DNA of 64,000 nucleotides, taken from Flexilinea sp. Lineage in GTDB: Bacteria > Chloroflexota > Anaerolineae > Anaerolineales > Anaerolineaceae. Position numbers and translations under genes: made by a program. The stretch covers positions 52,237 to 116,236 of the forward strand of contig JAPKMT010000004.1 of assembly GCA_026645735.1 (NCBI GenBank), given 5' to 3'. The notes under the pieces were generated by a model. That model did not search any database and had not been told where the DNA came from. It worked only from the letters and a program-made list of their open reading frames with translations. The number at the start of each line of letters is the position of its first letter. Position 1 is the first letter of the stretch. Positions 46,488 through 55,797 of this stretch are shown here, one piece after another.

Positions 46488-46532
46488 AAATTTCCCTGCC
46501 GTTCAAAAAATTTTCGGTTTTATCAGCAGATT

Positions 46533-47870
46533 TTATGTACTTGCTGAGTCATCTACTTCACACCATTCCATCGCCATCGCAGCATAAATTTTTGTCGCGT
46601 TAATCAAATCCTTAATCACAATAAACTCGTTATCGCCATGTACGGAATTATTGATGGCACCCGGTCCCAAGACGATCGTTTGAATGTTATTCCGATTGAG
46701 GTAGTATGCATCGCAGACAGCCCGGAATCCGGAAATTACAGCCGGATCACCGGTCGCCTCATATACAGCTTTCTGTAAAACCTGAACTCCCGGTTCTTTC
46801 TCATCGACATGAAATCCAGGCCAATCCTGAATGACAGGAGCTTCGACAACAGGCGGATGCTCACGCAGCCAGTCATCCGTTGATGCGATCGCAGCAATTC
46901 CCCGACGAACTTCATCCAGCAGCTCATCCCGGCTGACCAACCGATCCGGATACCAGATACTGAACGTATATTCCATGCGCGAGGGAACTGTACCCAAATA
47001 TTCACCGCCACGAATGTCACATGGATTGATCGTAAAAACGCCTACGCCTTGCTGATCGTGTCCCGGTTTGCCGCCCCATCCCATAATCGGATCGCGATAG
47101 CGATGGTTCCATTCTGTCTCAAGGCGATTAATGTAGTCTACAAGCGGCAGTGATTTGCGAAAAGCATCAACGGCAACATCATTTCCACTGGATAATCCAT
47201 TAGGCTGAGGAAACAGCATCTGCCCGCGGGCTGAGACATGCACCCCTTTTCCTTCGACAATTAATTTAAAGAACACAAGTGCTGAAGATGCAATGTGGAT
47301 TTCCAGATTGCTGGGTTCACAGCAAATCGCAAAATCAGTATGATAATGCTCTTTGACAGCGCGCTCTGCGCCAATCGTCTCTGCCGATTGCGATTCTTCT
47401 CCTACGGACGAATGAAAAACCAAATCCCCGCGAAGTTTGATCCCTGCCTCACGGATCGCCTTCATAGCATAATAAGCTGCTGCAAGACCACCCTTCATGT
47501 CACTCGTGCCGCGACCATAAAGTTTTCCATCGATTTCTTTTGGCTCAAAAGGCGGGCAGACCCAGCGTTCCGGAAAACTGATGGGAACCACATCGCTGTG
47601 TCCCATCAACGCCAATGATTTTCCAGCACCAGTTCCTTTCACCTTTCCAATGACATTCGGCCGCTTTTTTTCTTCATCATATGCTGCTTCAATGACGGTG
47701 TCAAAACCTTCTTCCTTCATCAGTTTTGACAAATACACCTGCATCGGAAGTTCATTTCCACGACGATCGCCATCATTGATCGTGTCAAAACTGACAAGTT
47801 TCTTCAGGAAGTTTACGATTTCCTCCTGATGCTGATCGATATAATGAAAAACCTGTTGTTTTTTTTCCAT
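46533..47870 (-). CDS. M20-family metallohydrolase (ArgE/DapE-type deacylase or peptidase)
   Basis: This 445-residue protein has the co-catalytic zinc-site motifs LMGHSDVVP (His, Asp), GRGTSDMKGG (Asp) and SSVGEESQS (Glu, Glu). It probably hydrolyses an amide bond in an N-acyl amino acid or peptide. GGAGAAAAA precedes the start directly. It follows a terminator at the end of the NitT/TauT-type operon by only 16 bases, so its expression may depend on read-through or on its own promoter. Confidence 0.87.
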   Translation of the reverse strand: MEKKQQVFHYIDQHQEEIVNFLKKLVSFDTINDGDRRGNELPMQVYLSKLMKEEGFDTVIEAAYDEEKKRPNVIGKVKGTGAGKSLALMGHSDVVPISFPERWVCPPFEPKEIDGKLYGRGTSDMKGGLAAAYYAMKAIREAGIKLRGDLVFHSSVGEESQSAETIGAERAVKEHYHTDFAICCEPSNLEIHIASSALVFFKLIVEGKGVHVSARGQMLFPQPNGLSSGNDVAVDAFRKSLPLVDYINRLETEWNHRYRDPIMGWGGKPGHDQQGVGVFTINPCDIRGGEYLGTVPSRMEYTFSIWYPDRLVSRDELLDEVRRGIAAIASTDDWLREHPPVVEAPVIQDWPGFHVDEKEPGVQVLQKAVYEATGDPAVISGFRAVCDAYYLNRNNIQTIVLGPGAINNSVHGDNEFIVIKDLINATKIYAAMAMEWCEVDDSAST

Positions 47871-47886
47871 TTTTTCTCCAAAAATT

Positions 47887-47914
47887 AAAAGAGGCGGAAA
47901 TTTCCACCTCTTTT
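47887..47914 (-). terminator. Terminator-like hairpin between the ABC operon and the M20 gene
   Basis: AAAAGAGG (47887-47894) pairs with CCTCTTTT (47907-47914), with GGAAATTTCC inside; on the minus strand it is followed by TTTTAATTTTT. It lies right after the permease stop and 16 bases before the M20 start, so it may act as a partial terminator. Confidence 0.7.
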
Positions 47915-47926
47915 ATTCCTTTTTTG

Positions 47927-48679
47927 TTAGATTTTCCAGCTGATGATTTTCTTTTGCGCAAAAGAAATCAGCCAATACATCATAAGACCGACGATCGTCA
48001 CATAAAAAATACATGCAAAAGATTCGGTCGTTTTGAGAAATTGGGAGTATTTGATAATTTGACTGCCCAAACCCATGTTTCCGCCTACATATTCTGCGCT
48101 GATGCATCCGGTTGTTGCGAAGATTCCTGCCAGGCGTACACCTGTAAAAATATCGCTTGCTGCTGTAGGTAAAATTACGCGCCGATAAGATTCCAATCGG
48201 GAGGCTCCCAGCGACTGCATCAATTCTTGCCTCAAAATGGGAACATTGTTAAATCCGGTACAGGCATTCATATTTACAACAGCAAAGGACTGAATGATCA
48301 CGGTAACAACGCGGACATTCATGCCATATCCCATGAAAAGCATCAACAGGGGAACCAATGAGATCAAAGGAACCATCACCAGAAAAGTAACATAGGGTGA
48401 CAAAGCTGCATTGACGACTTTGAAACTCGTAATCAGGGATGCGAGCAGAATACCGATCGGAACCGCAATGATAAATCCAAGCAACACCGTTTCAATTGTC
48501 ATTAAAATATGCGGCCAAAATGCCGGAAAATTCACAACCATCGATTTAAAAATTTCCGAAGGCATCGGCAAAAGCCATTTTGGAATCTTCAATGTCCGAA
48601 CAATAATTTCCCATCCTGTAAAGATGAGGAGGAACATAAGGATTGGTGCAAAAAAACTTTCAATTCTTTTCTTCGTCAT
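47927..48679 (-). CDS. NitT/TauT-type ABC transporter permease (second permease)
   Basis: This 250-residue protein with about six hydrophobic segments has the BPD_transp_1 EAA loop: ELMQSLGASRLESYRRVILP. It resembles SsuC/TauC. It differs clearly from the other permease of the operon (49505), so the two probably form a heterodimer. It lies 13 bases after its ATPase gene. Confidence 0.9.
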   Translation of the reverse strand: MTKKRIESFFAPILMFLLIFTGWEIIVRTLKIPKWLLPMPSEIFKSMVVNFPAFWPHILMTIETVLLGFIIAVPIGILLASLITSFKVVNAALSPYVTFLVMVPLISLVPLLMLFMGYGMNVRVVTVIIQSFAVVNMNACTGFNNVPILRQELMQSLGASRLESYRRVILPTAASDIFTGVRLAGIFATTGCISAEYVGGNMGLGSQIIKYSQFLKTTESFACIFYVTIVGLMMYWLISFAQKKIISWKI

Positions 48680-48692
48680 ATTGTTCCTCTCA

Positions 48693-49517
48693 TTACTTAA
48701 TCTTACTCAGGTCTAAATCGCCGATGAGTTTCGTCAGTTTCTGTTTATAACCAATAAACTCAGGTTGTGTAATCATTTTCAGAGATCGGGGTCTGGGAAG
48801 ATCAATATTCACAGTGGAAACCAGTCTGCCAGGTTGCGTTCCCATGACATAAATCCGGGACGAAAGCAAAACAGCTTCCTCAACATTATGCGTGATGAAA
48901 ATAATGGTTTTCTTTGTCTCCTTCCAGATCTCCAGCAATTCCATGTTAAGCTGCTCGCGAGTCAATTCATCCAGGGCGCCAAAAGGTTCATCCATCAGCA
49001 AAATCTCTGGATCATGGACCATTGCACGGACAACACCCGCTCGTTGCAGCATTCCCCCGGATATTTCATAAGGAAACAATTGTCCGGATTTCGACAAACC
49101 AACTAATTCCAAAAGTTCATCCACCCGTTTTTCCCAGGTCTCCCCTGAAAGTCCAAAAACCCGCAGAGGCAAAGCAACATTTTCGCGGACGGTATACCAG
49201 GGAAGAAGATTAGGCTGCTGAAAGATAAATCCCATTTTTCTTAAGGTCTCTTTCGGCATTTTTCCTTCTTCATTCACCTGATTTCCATCCAGATAAATAT
49301 TTCCTTCGGTTGGTTTGATGATGCCGTCTAACATTCGGATCAGTGTTGATTTCCCGCAGCCCGATGGTCCGATGATCGAAACAAATTCACCTGTAAGCAC
49401 TTCCATGGAATAATCTTTAACCGCAACAATCTCCTGACTGCGAGTTTCAAAAATCTTGCTTACATTTTCAAATTTGATTCTGGGTTCCTGCAAAGTCTTT
49501 TTCCCTAGTTCTTCCAT
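48693..49517 (-). CDS. NitT/TauT-type ABC transporter ATPase with intact catalytic residues
   Basis: This 274-residue ATPase of the SsuB/TauB type has Walker A GPSGCGKSTLIR, signature ISGGMLQRAGVVRAM, Walker B ILLMDEPFGALD with the catalytic Glu, and H-loop IIFITHNVEEA with His. All hydrolysis residues are present, unlike its partner at 50316. It overlaps the next upstream permease gene by 13 bases. Confidence 0.92.
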   Translation of the reverse strand: MEELGKKTLQEPRIKFENVSKIFETRSQEIVAVKDYSMEVLTGEFVSIIGPSGCGKSTLIRMLDGIIKPTEGNIYLDGNQVNEEGKMPKETLRKMGFIFQQPNLLPWYTVRENVALPLRVFGLSGETWEKRVDELLELVGLSKSGQLFPYEISGGMLQRAGVVRAMVHDPEILLMDEPFGALDELTREQLNMELLEIWKETKKTIIFITHNVEEAVLLSSRIYVMGTQPGRLVSTVNIDLPRPRSLKMITQPEFIGYKQKLTKLIGDLDLSKIK

Positions 49518-50299
49518 AATACAATCCGTTTTTCAATAATTTCTACGATACTGAACAGGCTAATTCCAATCAACGCGATAATGATAATACAACCGTAACT
49601 CAGCTCGATGTTGTTGTACTTCGTATACTGAACAATTCGGCTGCCAAGCCCGACAGTTCCAGCAACGAAATCAGCGCTGATTGCACCGATTGTTGAAAAA
49701 ATACATCCCAGTTTAATCCCGGTAAAAACCTGAGGCATCGCGTTCATAAAAATAATTTTGATGAAAGTTTGCGGTTTTGACGCTCCGACAGATTTTGCCA
49801 GTTCCAATTTTTCACTTTCAATGTTGGTAAATCCGTTCAGTGTATTCAGGGTAATAATTGGTGTTGCCTGAATAATGACGACAATTACGCGAAGGTTGGG
49901 ATCGGTACCCAGCCAGAGCATAATCAGCGGAATCAACGTAATCATTGGAGTAATCACCAGCCAGATAATGACTGGGGAAATCGCCTTGACCATAATTTCA
50001 AATTGTGAAAACAACGCCGCGATCAGCATCCCGAATGGAACAGAAATCATGAAACCGATTGCCACAATTTTCAACGTGAACAGAAAATGAGGCCAAATTT
50101 CAGGAAAATTGCTGATTGTTTTGACGATGATATCGGTAGGAGGCGGCAGAACAAAACGGGATATGCCAAAAGCACGTGTAAAGAATTCAAGAGCAGCGAT
50201 CAAAATGACCAAAACGATCAATGGCGCCACAATGTTTAAATAGCCAGATCCGATAGCTTCCGGTTTTCGCTTTTTTTGAACAGCAGTTGTCGTATTCAA
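49505..50299 (-). CDS. NitT/TauT-type ABC transporter permease (first permease)
   Basis: This 264-residue protein with about six hydrophobic segments has the EAA loop KLELAKSVGASKPQTFIKII. It has a longer N-terminal part than the second permease. It lies 16 bases after its ATPase gene. The order ATPase, permease, ATPase, permease suggests duplication of an ATPase-permease pair followed by specialisation. Confidence 0.9.
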   Translation of the reverse strand: MNTTTAVQKKRKPEAIGSGYLNIVAPLIVLVILIAALEFFTRAFGISRFVLPPPTDIIVKTISNFPEIWPHFLFTLKIVAIGFMISVPFGMLIAALFSQFEIMVKAISPVIIWLVITPMITLIPLIMLWLGTDPNLRVIVVIIQATPIITLNTLNGFTNIESEKLELAKSVGASKPQTFIKIIFMNAMPQVFTGIKLGCIFSTIGAISADFVAGTVGLGSRIVQYTKYNNIELSYGCIIIIALIGISLFSIVEIIEKRIVLWKN

Positions 50300-50315
50300 A
50301 CTCTTTTCCTCCCTC

Positions 50316-51119
50316 TTAAATGGTCGACCGAACGATATCGTTGATCATTTCACGAAGGTCGTTAAATCGCTGGTTTTCATAAATATTCTCATCACGAGCT
50401 TCTATCGGGATGTCCACTTGAATCTCATGTGAAATGGTTGTCGGAAGGACTGGTGACAATACAAAAATTCGATTCGCCAATAGAAGCGCTTCATCGACGT
50501 TGTTAGTGACCATGACCACCGTTTTCTGAGTTTTCTTCCAGATATTCAGAATTTCATAAGACAACATTTTCCGCGTAATCGCATCCAGGGCACCCAGCGG
50601 TTGATCCAGGATCAACACATCCGGATTATGAACCAATGCGCGTGCGATTCCGACTCTTTGACGCATTCCGCCTGAAAGTTCGTGTGGATTAACTTTCTTA
50701 TACGCTTTCAATCCGACAATGTCCAACATTTCGTCAATGCGGGTTGTCCATTGATCCCCCTTCAGATGCATCATTTCCAGCATGAAGCGAAGGTTGCCTT
50801 CGGTGGTTCGCCATTGGAGCAAGTTATTATTTTGAAAAACAAAACCAAATTTTTTAAGTACATCTCTTGGAATTTCTTGCCCGTAGTCTTTTCCATTAAA
50901 TTCGATATTGCCAGAGGAAGCCGGAAGAATCCCTCCCAGTATTTTCAGAAAGGTTGACTTTCCACAGCCAGAATTTCCCAAAATGACCACAAATTCTTTT
51001 TCAAGGATCTCCATGCTGATTTCCTTGATCACATCCACTCTGCTGTCAGAATTTTCGGAACCGAATGACTTGCTGATACGGTTAATTTTAAAAATTTTCT
51101 TTTCCATAAGCGTTTTCAC
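50316..51119 (-). CDS. NitT/TauT-type ABC transporter ATPase with degenerate catalytic residues
   Basis: This 267-residue protein has a good Walker A (GNSGCGKSTFLK) and signature (LSGGMRQRVGIARAL). Two hydrolysis residues are changed: Walker B is LILDQPLGALD, with Gln (codon 50601-50603) for the catalytic Glu, and the H-loop reads VVMVTNNVDEA, with Asn (codon 50502-50504) for His. The rest of the fold looks sound, so this is probably the regulatory half of a heterodimer with one active site, as in several asymmetric ABC proteins, and not a dead gene. It overlaps the aldolase gene by 4 bases. Confidence 0.9.
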   Translation of the reverse strand: MKTLMEKKIFKINRISKSFGSENSDSRVDVIKEISMEILEKEFVVILGNSGCGKSTFLKILGGILPASSGNIEFNGKDYGQEIPRDVLKKFGFVFQNNNLLQWRTTEGNLRFMLEMMHLKGDQWTTRIDEMLDIVGLKAYKKVNPHELSGGMRQRVGIARALVHNPDVLILDQPLGALDAITRKMLSYEILNIWKKTQKTVVMVTNNVDEALLLANRIFVLSPVLPTTISHEIQVDIPIEARDENIYENQRFNDLREMINDIVRSTI

Positions 51120-51781
51120 AATAATAAACTTGGGTCGAGAATATTATCCATCGATACTTCAATGGGTTTCCCGATGATTTTCGATAATATTGCAACATAA
51201 GCACCATGCTCAAGAAAATCAGCCAGAACAAACGCTTCTTCCAGATCTTTTCCCAGAATCACTGCGCCATGATTTCTAAGCAGAGCCGCCCGATGATCTT
51301 TTCCCAAAGCTGTGACAATATTATCAGCCAGTGTCTGAGAACCTACCAGTCCATATTCCGCACATTTCACATTGCCGCCCAGGAATAATGCCTGTTCAGC
51401 CAACAGGACGGGAATATCTTCTCCTGTCGCTGCAAATGCAGAAGAATATAGCGGATGGCTATGGACGATTGCATGGATTTCAGGTCGCGCTTTGTAAATC
51501 GCCAAATGCATGGGAGCTTCAACCGTTGGAAGAAATCCATTGTCTTCAACCAGGTTTCCATCGGGATCACAGACACAAATATGTTCCGACTTGATAACAC
51601 TCCAGTTGGGGCGGATATCGAATTGCGCATTTGGTCTCGGACAAATATAGATATACCCGGTTTCAACATCCCGCATACTCCAGTCACCGGAATCCATGCC
51701 TGGTGTGAGTTTCCTTTCAAAAAATTGTTTTGCATAGGATGCAGTCAGTTGTTTAAATTCCCATCTCACTTTTTTTTCCAT
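51116..51781 (-). CDS. Class II aldolase/adducin-family protein (L-fuculose-phosphate aldolase-like)
   Basis: This 221-residue protein has zinc ligands H107 and H109 in IVHSHPLYS and H171 in LLRNHGAVI; Glu E88 in PTVEAPMH fits the catalytic acid. Members cleave fuculose-, rhamnulose- or ribulose-type phosphates to DHAP plus an aldehyde, or act as epimerases or decarboxylases. Together with the FGGY kinase and epimerase upstream it gives a classical route for a ketose: epimerise or isomerise, phosphorylate, cleave. The sugar is unknown. Confidence 0.87.
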   Translation of the reverse strand: MEKKVRWEFKQLTASYAKQFFERKLTPGMDSGDWSMRDVETGYIYICPRPNAQFDIRPNWSVIKSEHICVCDPDGNLVEDNGFLPTVEAPMHLAIYKARPEIHAIVHSHPLYSSAFAATGEDIPVLLAEQALFLGGNVKCAEYGLVGSQTLADNIVTALGKDHRAALLRNHGAVILGKDLEEAFVLADFLEHGAYVAILSKIIGKPIEVSMDNILDPSLLL

Positions 51782-51832
51782 TGCTCTCTAATAACTCCTT
51801 TTTATTTATTATCAAGTAGTCCGATGTTTTTC

Positions 51833-51910
51833 CAGCGGTTCGAAACATGAGAAAGATCATCTGATTTTCTTTCCTGAATTAGGAAGGCCGGTCAATATTT
51901 CGAATTGCTG
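51833..51910 (+). repeat. Palindrome-free copy of the MITE-like family inside the operon (78 bp)
   Basis: It runs from CAGCGGTTCGAAACATGAG to CGAATTGCTG. The arms match the family (short left, long right with GGAAGGCCGGTC), but the roughly 45-bp palindrome is absent. No flanking duplication. It separates the aldolase gene from the epimerase gene. Confidence 0.7.
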
Positions 51911-51917
51911 CTGCACT

Positions 51918-52814
51918 TTATTTTCGACGCAGAATACAATCCATGGAAGCGGAAGCATTAAAGATCATCTGATCTGTGTACAAATGATAAGTCGGGCACA
52001 TTTCTGCGCTTGCCCACCCGTCATAACCGACGGTTTCAAATGCATCAACCACTTTGACCCAATCAACGTCGCCAGCCAGTAAATCCACAAATCCCGCAAG
52101 ACCTTTTGCATCCCTGCGAAAATCTTTAAAATGCACTTTCTTAATCCGTTTATTCAGAATTTTTATCCAATGTTCCGGATAACCAAAAAGAAGCATATTC
52201 CCTACATCCAGAAAAGCGCCCACAAATGGTGAATTAATCTCATCCAGGAAGTTTCTCATCTCCATGGGACTCAGTAAGAATTTATTCCAGATATTCTCAA
52301 TTCCAATAATGACACCTTTTTCCTGAGCATAAGGAGCTAATTCAATTAATGCTTTCTGAGCGCGTTCATAAGCAACATCATAATCAATAATTTCAGATCC
52401 GGCAAAAAATTCAATATTCCCGGCATCCGGAACAACATCTTCCGGTTTAAAGTCCACGCCGACCGTGCCCGGACAGACTAATATACAGTCAACCCCAAGA
52501 ATCGCTGCCACATCGATTTGACGTTTGACTACCTGCTTTGCTTTTTCACGGATATCCTCCCGGTTGCTCGTCAAAGAGTATTGCCAGTATAACCCCGTTG
52601 CCAGGCTGCAAATTTTAATTCCAATTTTTTCAGATGCTTCTCTAATTGCAATGATCTCCGCATCGCTGCTTTTCATACCGAGCGGGCCATCAGCTGCCAA
52701 TGCCAGCTCAATTCCCTCAAATCCAGCATCCTTTGCAAGCTGCATGCATGATTCAACAGATTTACTTTGGTCAAATGACCAAATATTGATCCCTTTTTTT
52801 ATCTGTGATTTCAT
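51918..52814 (-). CDS. Sugar isomerase/epimerase of the AP-endonuclease family 2 (hydroxypyruvate isomerase/tagatose epimerase-like)
   Basis: The start is ATG 52814 with GGGAGAAA upstream. The 298-residue TIM barrel has likely metal ligands Glu in VIIGIENIWNKF, Asp in VGAFLDVGNML, His in KKVHFKDFRR and Glu in GWASAEMCP. It is distinct from the epimerase at 18535. It sits with a kinase and aldolase, so it should act on the sugar before phosphorylation. Confidence 0.82.
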   Translation of the reverse strand: MKSQIKKGINIWSFDQSKSVESCMQLAKDAGFEGIELALAADGPLGMKSSDAEIIAIREASEKIGIKICSLATGLYWQYSLTSNREDIREKAKQVVKRQIDVAAILGVDCILVCPGTVGVDFKPEDVVPDAGNIEFFAGSEIIDYDVAYERAQKALIELAPYAQEKGVIIGIENIWNKFLLSPMEMRNFLDEINSPFVGAFLDVGNMLLFGYPEHWIKILNKRIKKVHFKDFRRDAKGLAGFVDLLAGDVDWVKVVDAFETVGYDGWASAEMCPTYHLYTDQMIFNASASMDCILRRK

Positions 52815-53053
52815 ATCTTTCTCCCTCCGCAAAAGTATTCATTTTTTCCATAACCGAGCGAATTCAATCAACGTCCGCCATATTATAGTTTTTTTTCTTC
52901 AAATCCACAAGGTCGAATGATTCAATTTGAATCTTTTTTTATCAATTTGTTTTCATAATCTTCCAAAATGAATTATTCATACAAACCATCCAACCAGTTT
53001 TTGTCTCTATTTCACCTGTCAGGGTGATGAAACATATATTCAAACCCGTTCCC

Positions 53054-54571
53054 TTATGAATAACGATGCATGATGTCTTTTGTCGCCTGATATAAACAAT
53101 GATATTGTTCACGATATGGCGCATAGTTCTCATAAATTGTCATGTCCGGGAAAATGGAGCGTTTGATTTGAATTTTCTTTGTCAGCTCTTCCGTATTCCG
53201 ATAAAAACCGATTCCAAGAGCGGATAGCAATGCATCGCCATACGCTGCTCCCATCTCAATCACGGCAGTGTGAATCGTCTTGGCGCTGATATTTGCAACG
53301 GATTGGAGCCATTTTTCATTCTTCGTCCCACCACCTACAGCCATGATTTTCTTTGTAGCCATATGGCGTTCATCAAAGATTTCAAAATGCTGATTAATGC
53401 CATAACCAACACCTTCCAGACAAGCGTTGTAGACATGTTCACGAGTATGATGCAGGTTTAACCCGAAAATCAAACCTTTGGCAAGCGGATCATTGATCGG
53501 GGTTCGTTCCCCAGAAAAATACGGTAAAACGACTAAACCTTCTGATCCGGCCGGTATGTCGTGAGCCGATGCTGCCATCATGGCATAAGCGTTCTCCCCC
53601 GTTGCATCGGCTTCTGCAACAATATCTTTGGCAAAATTGTCTCGAAACCACCTGGTTAAGGTCCCGGCACAACTCATGCCTGCTGCGACAGCATACGTGT
53701 CCGGGAAGAGATACGGTCCCGCCCAAAGTCGTTCATCTTTTGTGAATTTATCAACGACATGAATCATGAAAATTGAGGATCCAAACATCAGCATCATATC
53801 GCCCGGATCTAAAACTCCGACGCTGAAAGCTTCGGCAGATGCATCGGCTGTTCCAACCGTCACCGGAGTACCTGCAGCAAGTCCGGTTTCACGGGAAGCT
53901 TTCTCAGTGACCTCACCGGCAATCTCATGTGACCATTTGCAATCCGCCAACTGATCACGTCTGCAAAACAAAGATAAATCACTTTCCCAGTCTTTCGTTT
54001 CGACGTTATAAATCGGGACCCAGGTTGCAGCAGTATAATGGTCAATCGTAAATTTTCCGGTGAGTTTAGCAACCAGATACGTGCTTCCCGTGATAAATTT
54101 GTCGGTCCGGGCAAAGATTTCCGGCTCATGGTTCTTAATCCAGAGGATTTTTGCAGCAGCGGATTGTGAGGTAAGCGGAGTTCCATATCTTTCAAAAATC
54201 TGATGTTTTCCATAAAGGTTTTCAAGATAGGAAATCTCATCCACCGCACGAACATCAATCCCATACAGAATTGCTTTTCGAAGCGGATTCAAATCCTTAT
54301 CCACAGGAAGGCAGCATGGTGCAATCGTGCTACATCCTACGCTGATAATGTCCCTGGATGAAACACCTGATTTTTCAATGATTACTTTTGAAATCTCACA
54401 AAAATCTGCCCACCATGTCTTTTCAGCGTCATGTTCCGCATAACCGGGTTTTGGTGATTCCATGGAATGCGGGCATGAATGAGATGCAACGATTTGCGCC
54501 TGCTCATCAACCAGTGCGCCTTTACTTTCATAAGTGCCTATATCGATCCCTAAAAAATATTGTTTGCTCAT
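53054..54571 (-). CDS. FGGY-family carbohydrate kinase (xylulokinase-like), third of the window
   Basis: The protein has 505 residues, N-terminal MSKQYFLGIDIGTYESKG, catalytic Asp in VGTADASAEAFSVG and adenosine motif MAVGGGTKNEKW. It is probably the ketokinase of the NitT/TauT-type operon. The gap to the M42 peptidase gene is 133 bases with nothing recognisable, and that to the epimerase gene is about 240 bases with only weak pairing potential. Confidence 0.88.
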   Translation of the reverse strand: MSKQYFLGIDIGTYESKGALVDEQAQIVASHSCPHSMESPKPGYAEHDAEKTWWADFCEISKVIIEKSGVSSRDIISVGCSTIAPCCLPVDKDLNPLRKAILYGIDVRAVDEISYLENLYGKHQIFERYGTPLTSQSAAAKILWIKNHEPEIFARTDKFITGSTYLVAKLTGKFTIDHYTAATWVPIYNVETKDWESDLSLFCRRDQLADCKWSHEIAGEVTEKASRETGLAAGTPVTVGTADASAEAFSVGVLDPGDMMLMFGSSIFMIHVVDKFTKDERLWAGPYLFPDTYAVAAGMSCAGTLTRWFRDNFAKDIVAEADATGENAYAMMAASAHDIPAGSEGLVVLPYFSGERTPINDPLAKGLIFGLNLHHTREHVYNACLEGVGYGINQHFEIFDERHMATKKIMAVGGGTKNEKWLQSVANISAKTIHTAVIEMGAAYGDALLSALGIGFYRNTEELTKKIQIKRSIFPDMTIYENYAPYREQYHCLYQATKDIMHRYS

Positions 54572-54704
54572 AAGCTACCATCCAAAAAGTTAGAATTAAA
54601 AAGAATAATCAGCACCAAAGAAGGATTTTCCAAAGAAATCAGCGATCAGCAAAAGGCATGTGAAAAATTCTCTAGTAGACCACCTGTGTTTTTCTTTGTC
54701 TGAT

Positions 54705-55793
54705 TTAGTACCGGTTGATCTGAAAATTTTCATCAATGTGGCACATCATCGCAGCGCAAATCAAAGCCAGATCATCAAGGTCATTGATATCACATACTTC
54801 AACAGGTGTGTGAGTATATCGGGCCGGAAAACCCATTTCAAGACAGGCAACACCAGTTCCTTCCAATTGAATATAGGAAGCGTCTGTTAAAATACCAAGT
54901 GCAGCAAAACGCTGAAGATTCTTGCCAGCTTTTTTCGCACATTCTTTGGAAAGCTTATATAAAGGTTCATGCGGTAAAGTCCCATTCAGAGTACCCCGCC
55001 CATGAAAACTGTAAAGCTGAACACAGGCTCCTTTCCCCAATGCGTCATCAAATTTGCTGCTCAGATCATTTGTATCCCCTGCCAGACTGACATCCAGCGA
55101 GATTGCAATATCAGGGTGGATGGTACGGGCTGCCATCATGGCACCGCGAAGATTAAATTCTTCCCATACCGTTCCAACCAGGTAGACATCACATTGGGGC
55201 TGTTGATCTTTCAGCAATGCTGCAATATTTACTAAACAGGCACAAGCGCCACGATTGTCGACCGCCGTTCCAGAAACCACAGATTGCGTAAATTCAGTAA
55301 ATGAGGGTTTATAAATGGCAGGACAGCCAATTTCGATGCCCAGTTTTCTTACCTCGTCACTCGTTTTTGCTCCAATATCGATAAATAATGAGGTGACAAG
55401 ATCCACTTTGTACTTTTCCTCAGCGGGTGTTGCATGGTGGGCTTTCGGTCCAAATATTCCTGGATGCCATTGACCGTCTTCGCTCCGAATTAACAGGTTC
55501 AGTCCCGGAAGAACCTTTTCCGGAATACCGCCCAGCCGGTCAACCTGTATATAACCATCTTTTTCAATTTTTCGGACAATAAATCCAAGCTGATCCATAT
55601 GTCCAAAAACCATTGCTTTTGGTAAATCGGGGTTGGTTCCGTTAATTTTTCCAATACAATTTCCAATCCGATCGATTCGCACTTCATCACAATATTTTGA
55701 TAAGTAGTCTTTCAGCAGATACGCCATTTCTTGTTCATATCCGCTCGGTGCCGGCGTCAGCATAAATTCGCGTAAAATTTCTTTTGTGTTCAT
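54705..55793 (-). CDS. M42-family metallopeptidase (aminopeptidase/endoglucanase-like)
   Basis: This 362-residue protein has metal ligands in FGHMDQLGFIV (His, Asp), SGTAVDNRGACAC (Asp, bridging) and GTVWEEFNLRGA (catalytic Glu pair), then Asp in ISLDVSLAGD and a late His in ARYTHTPVE. M42 enzymes are cytosolic peptidases that trim short peptides. Its place in a sugar-like operon, 4 bases before the HAD gene, hints that the imported compound carries an amino-acyl or peptide part. Confidence 0.87.
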   Translation of the reverse strand: MNTKEILREFMLTPAPSGYEQEMAYLLKDYLSKYCDEVRIDRIGNCIGKINGTNPDLPKAMVFGHMDQLGFIVRKIEKDGYIQVDRLGGIPEKVLPGLNLLIRSEDGQWHPGIFGPKAHHATPAEEKYKVDLVTSLFIDIGAKTSDEVRKLGIEIGCPAIYKPSFTEFTQSVVSGTAVDNRGACACLVNIAALLKDQQPQCDVYLVGTVWEEFNLRGAMMAARTIHPDIAISLDVSLAGDTNDLSSKFDDALGKGACVQLYSFHGRGTLNGTLPHEPLYKLSKECAKKAGKNLQRFAALGILTDASYIQLEGTGVACLEMGFPARYTHTPVEVCDINDLDDLALICAAMMCHIDENFQINRY

Positions 55794-55797
55794 ATTC

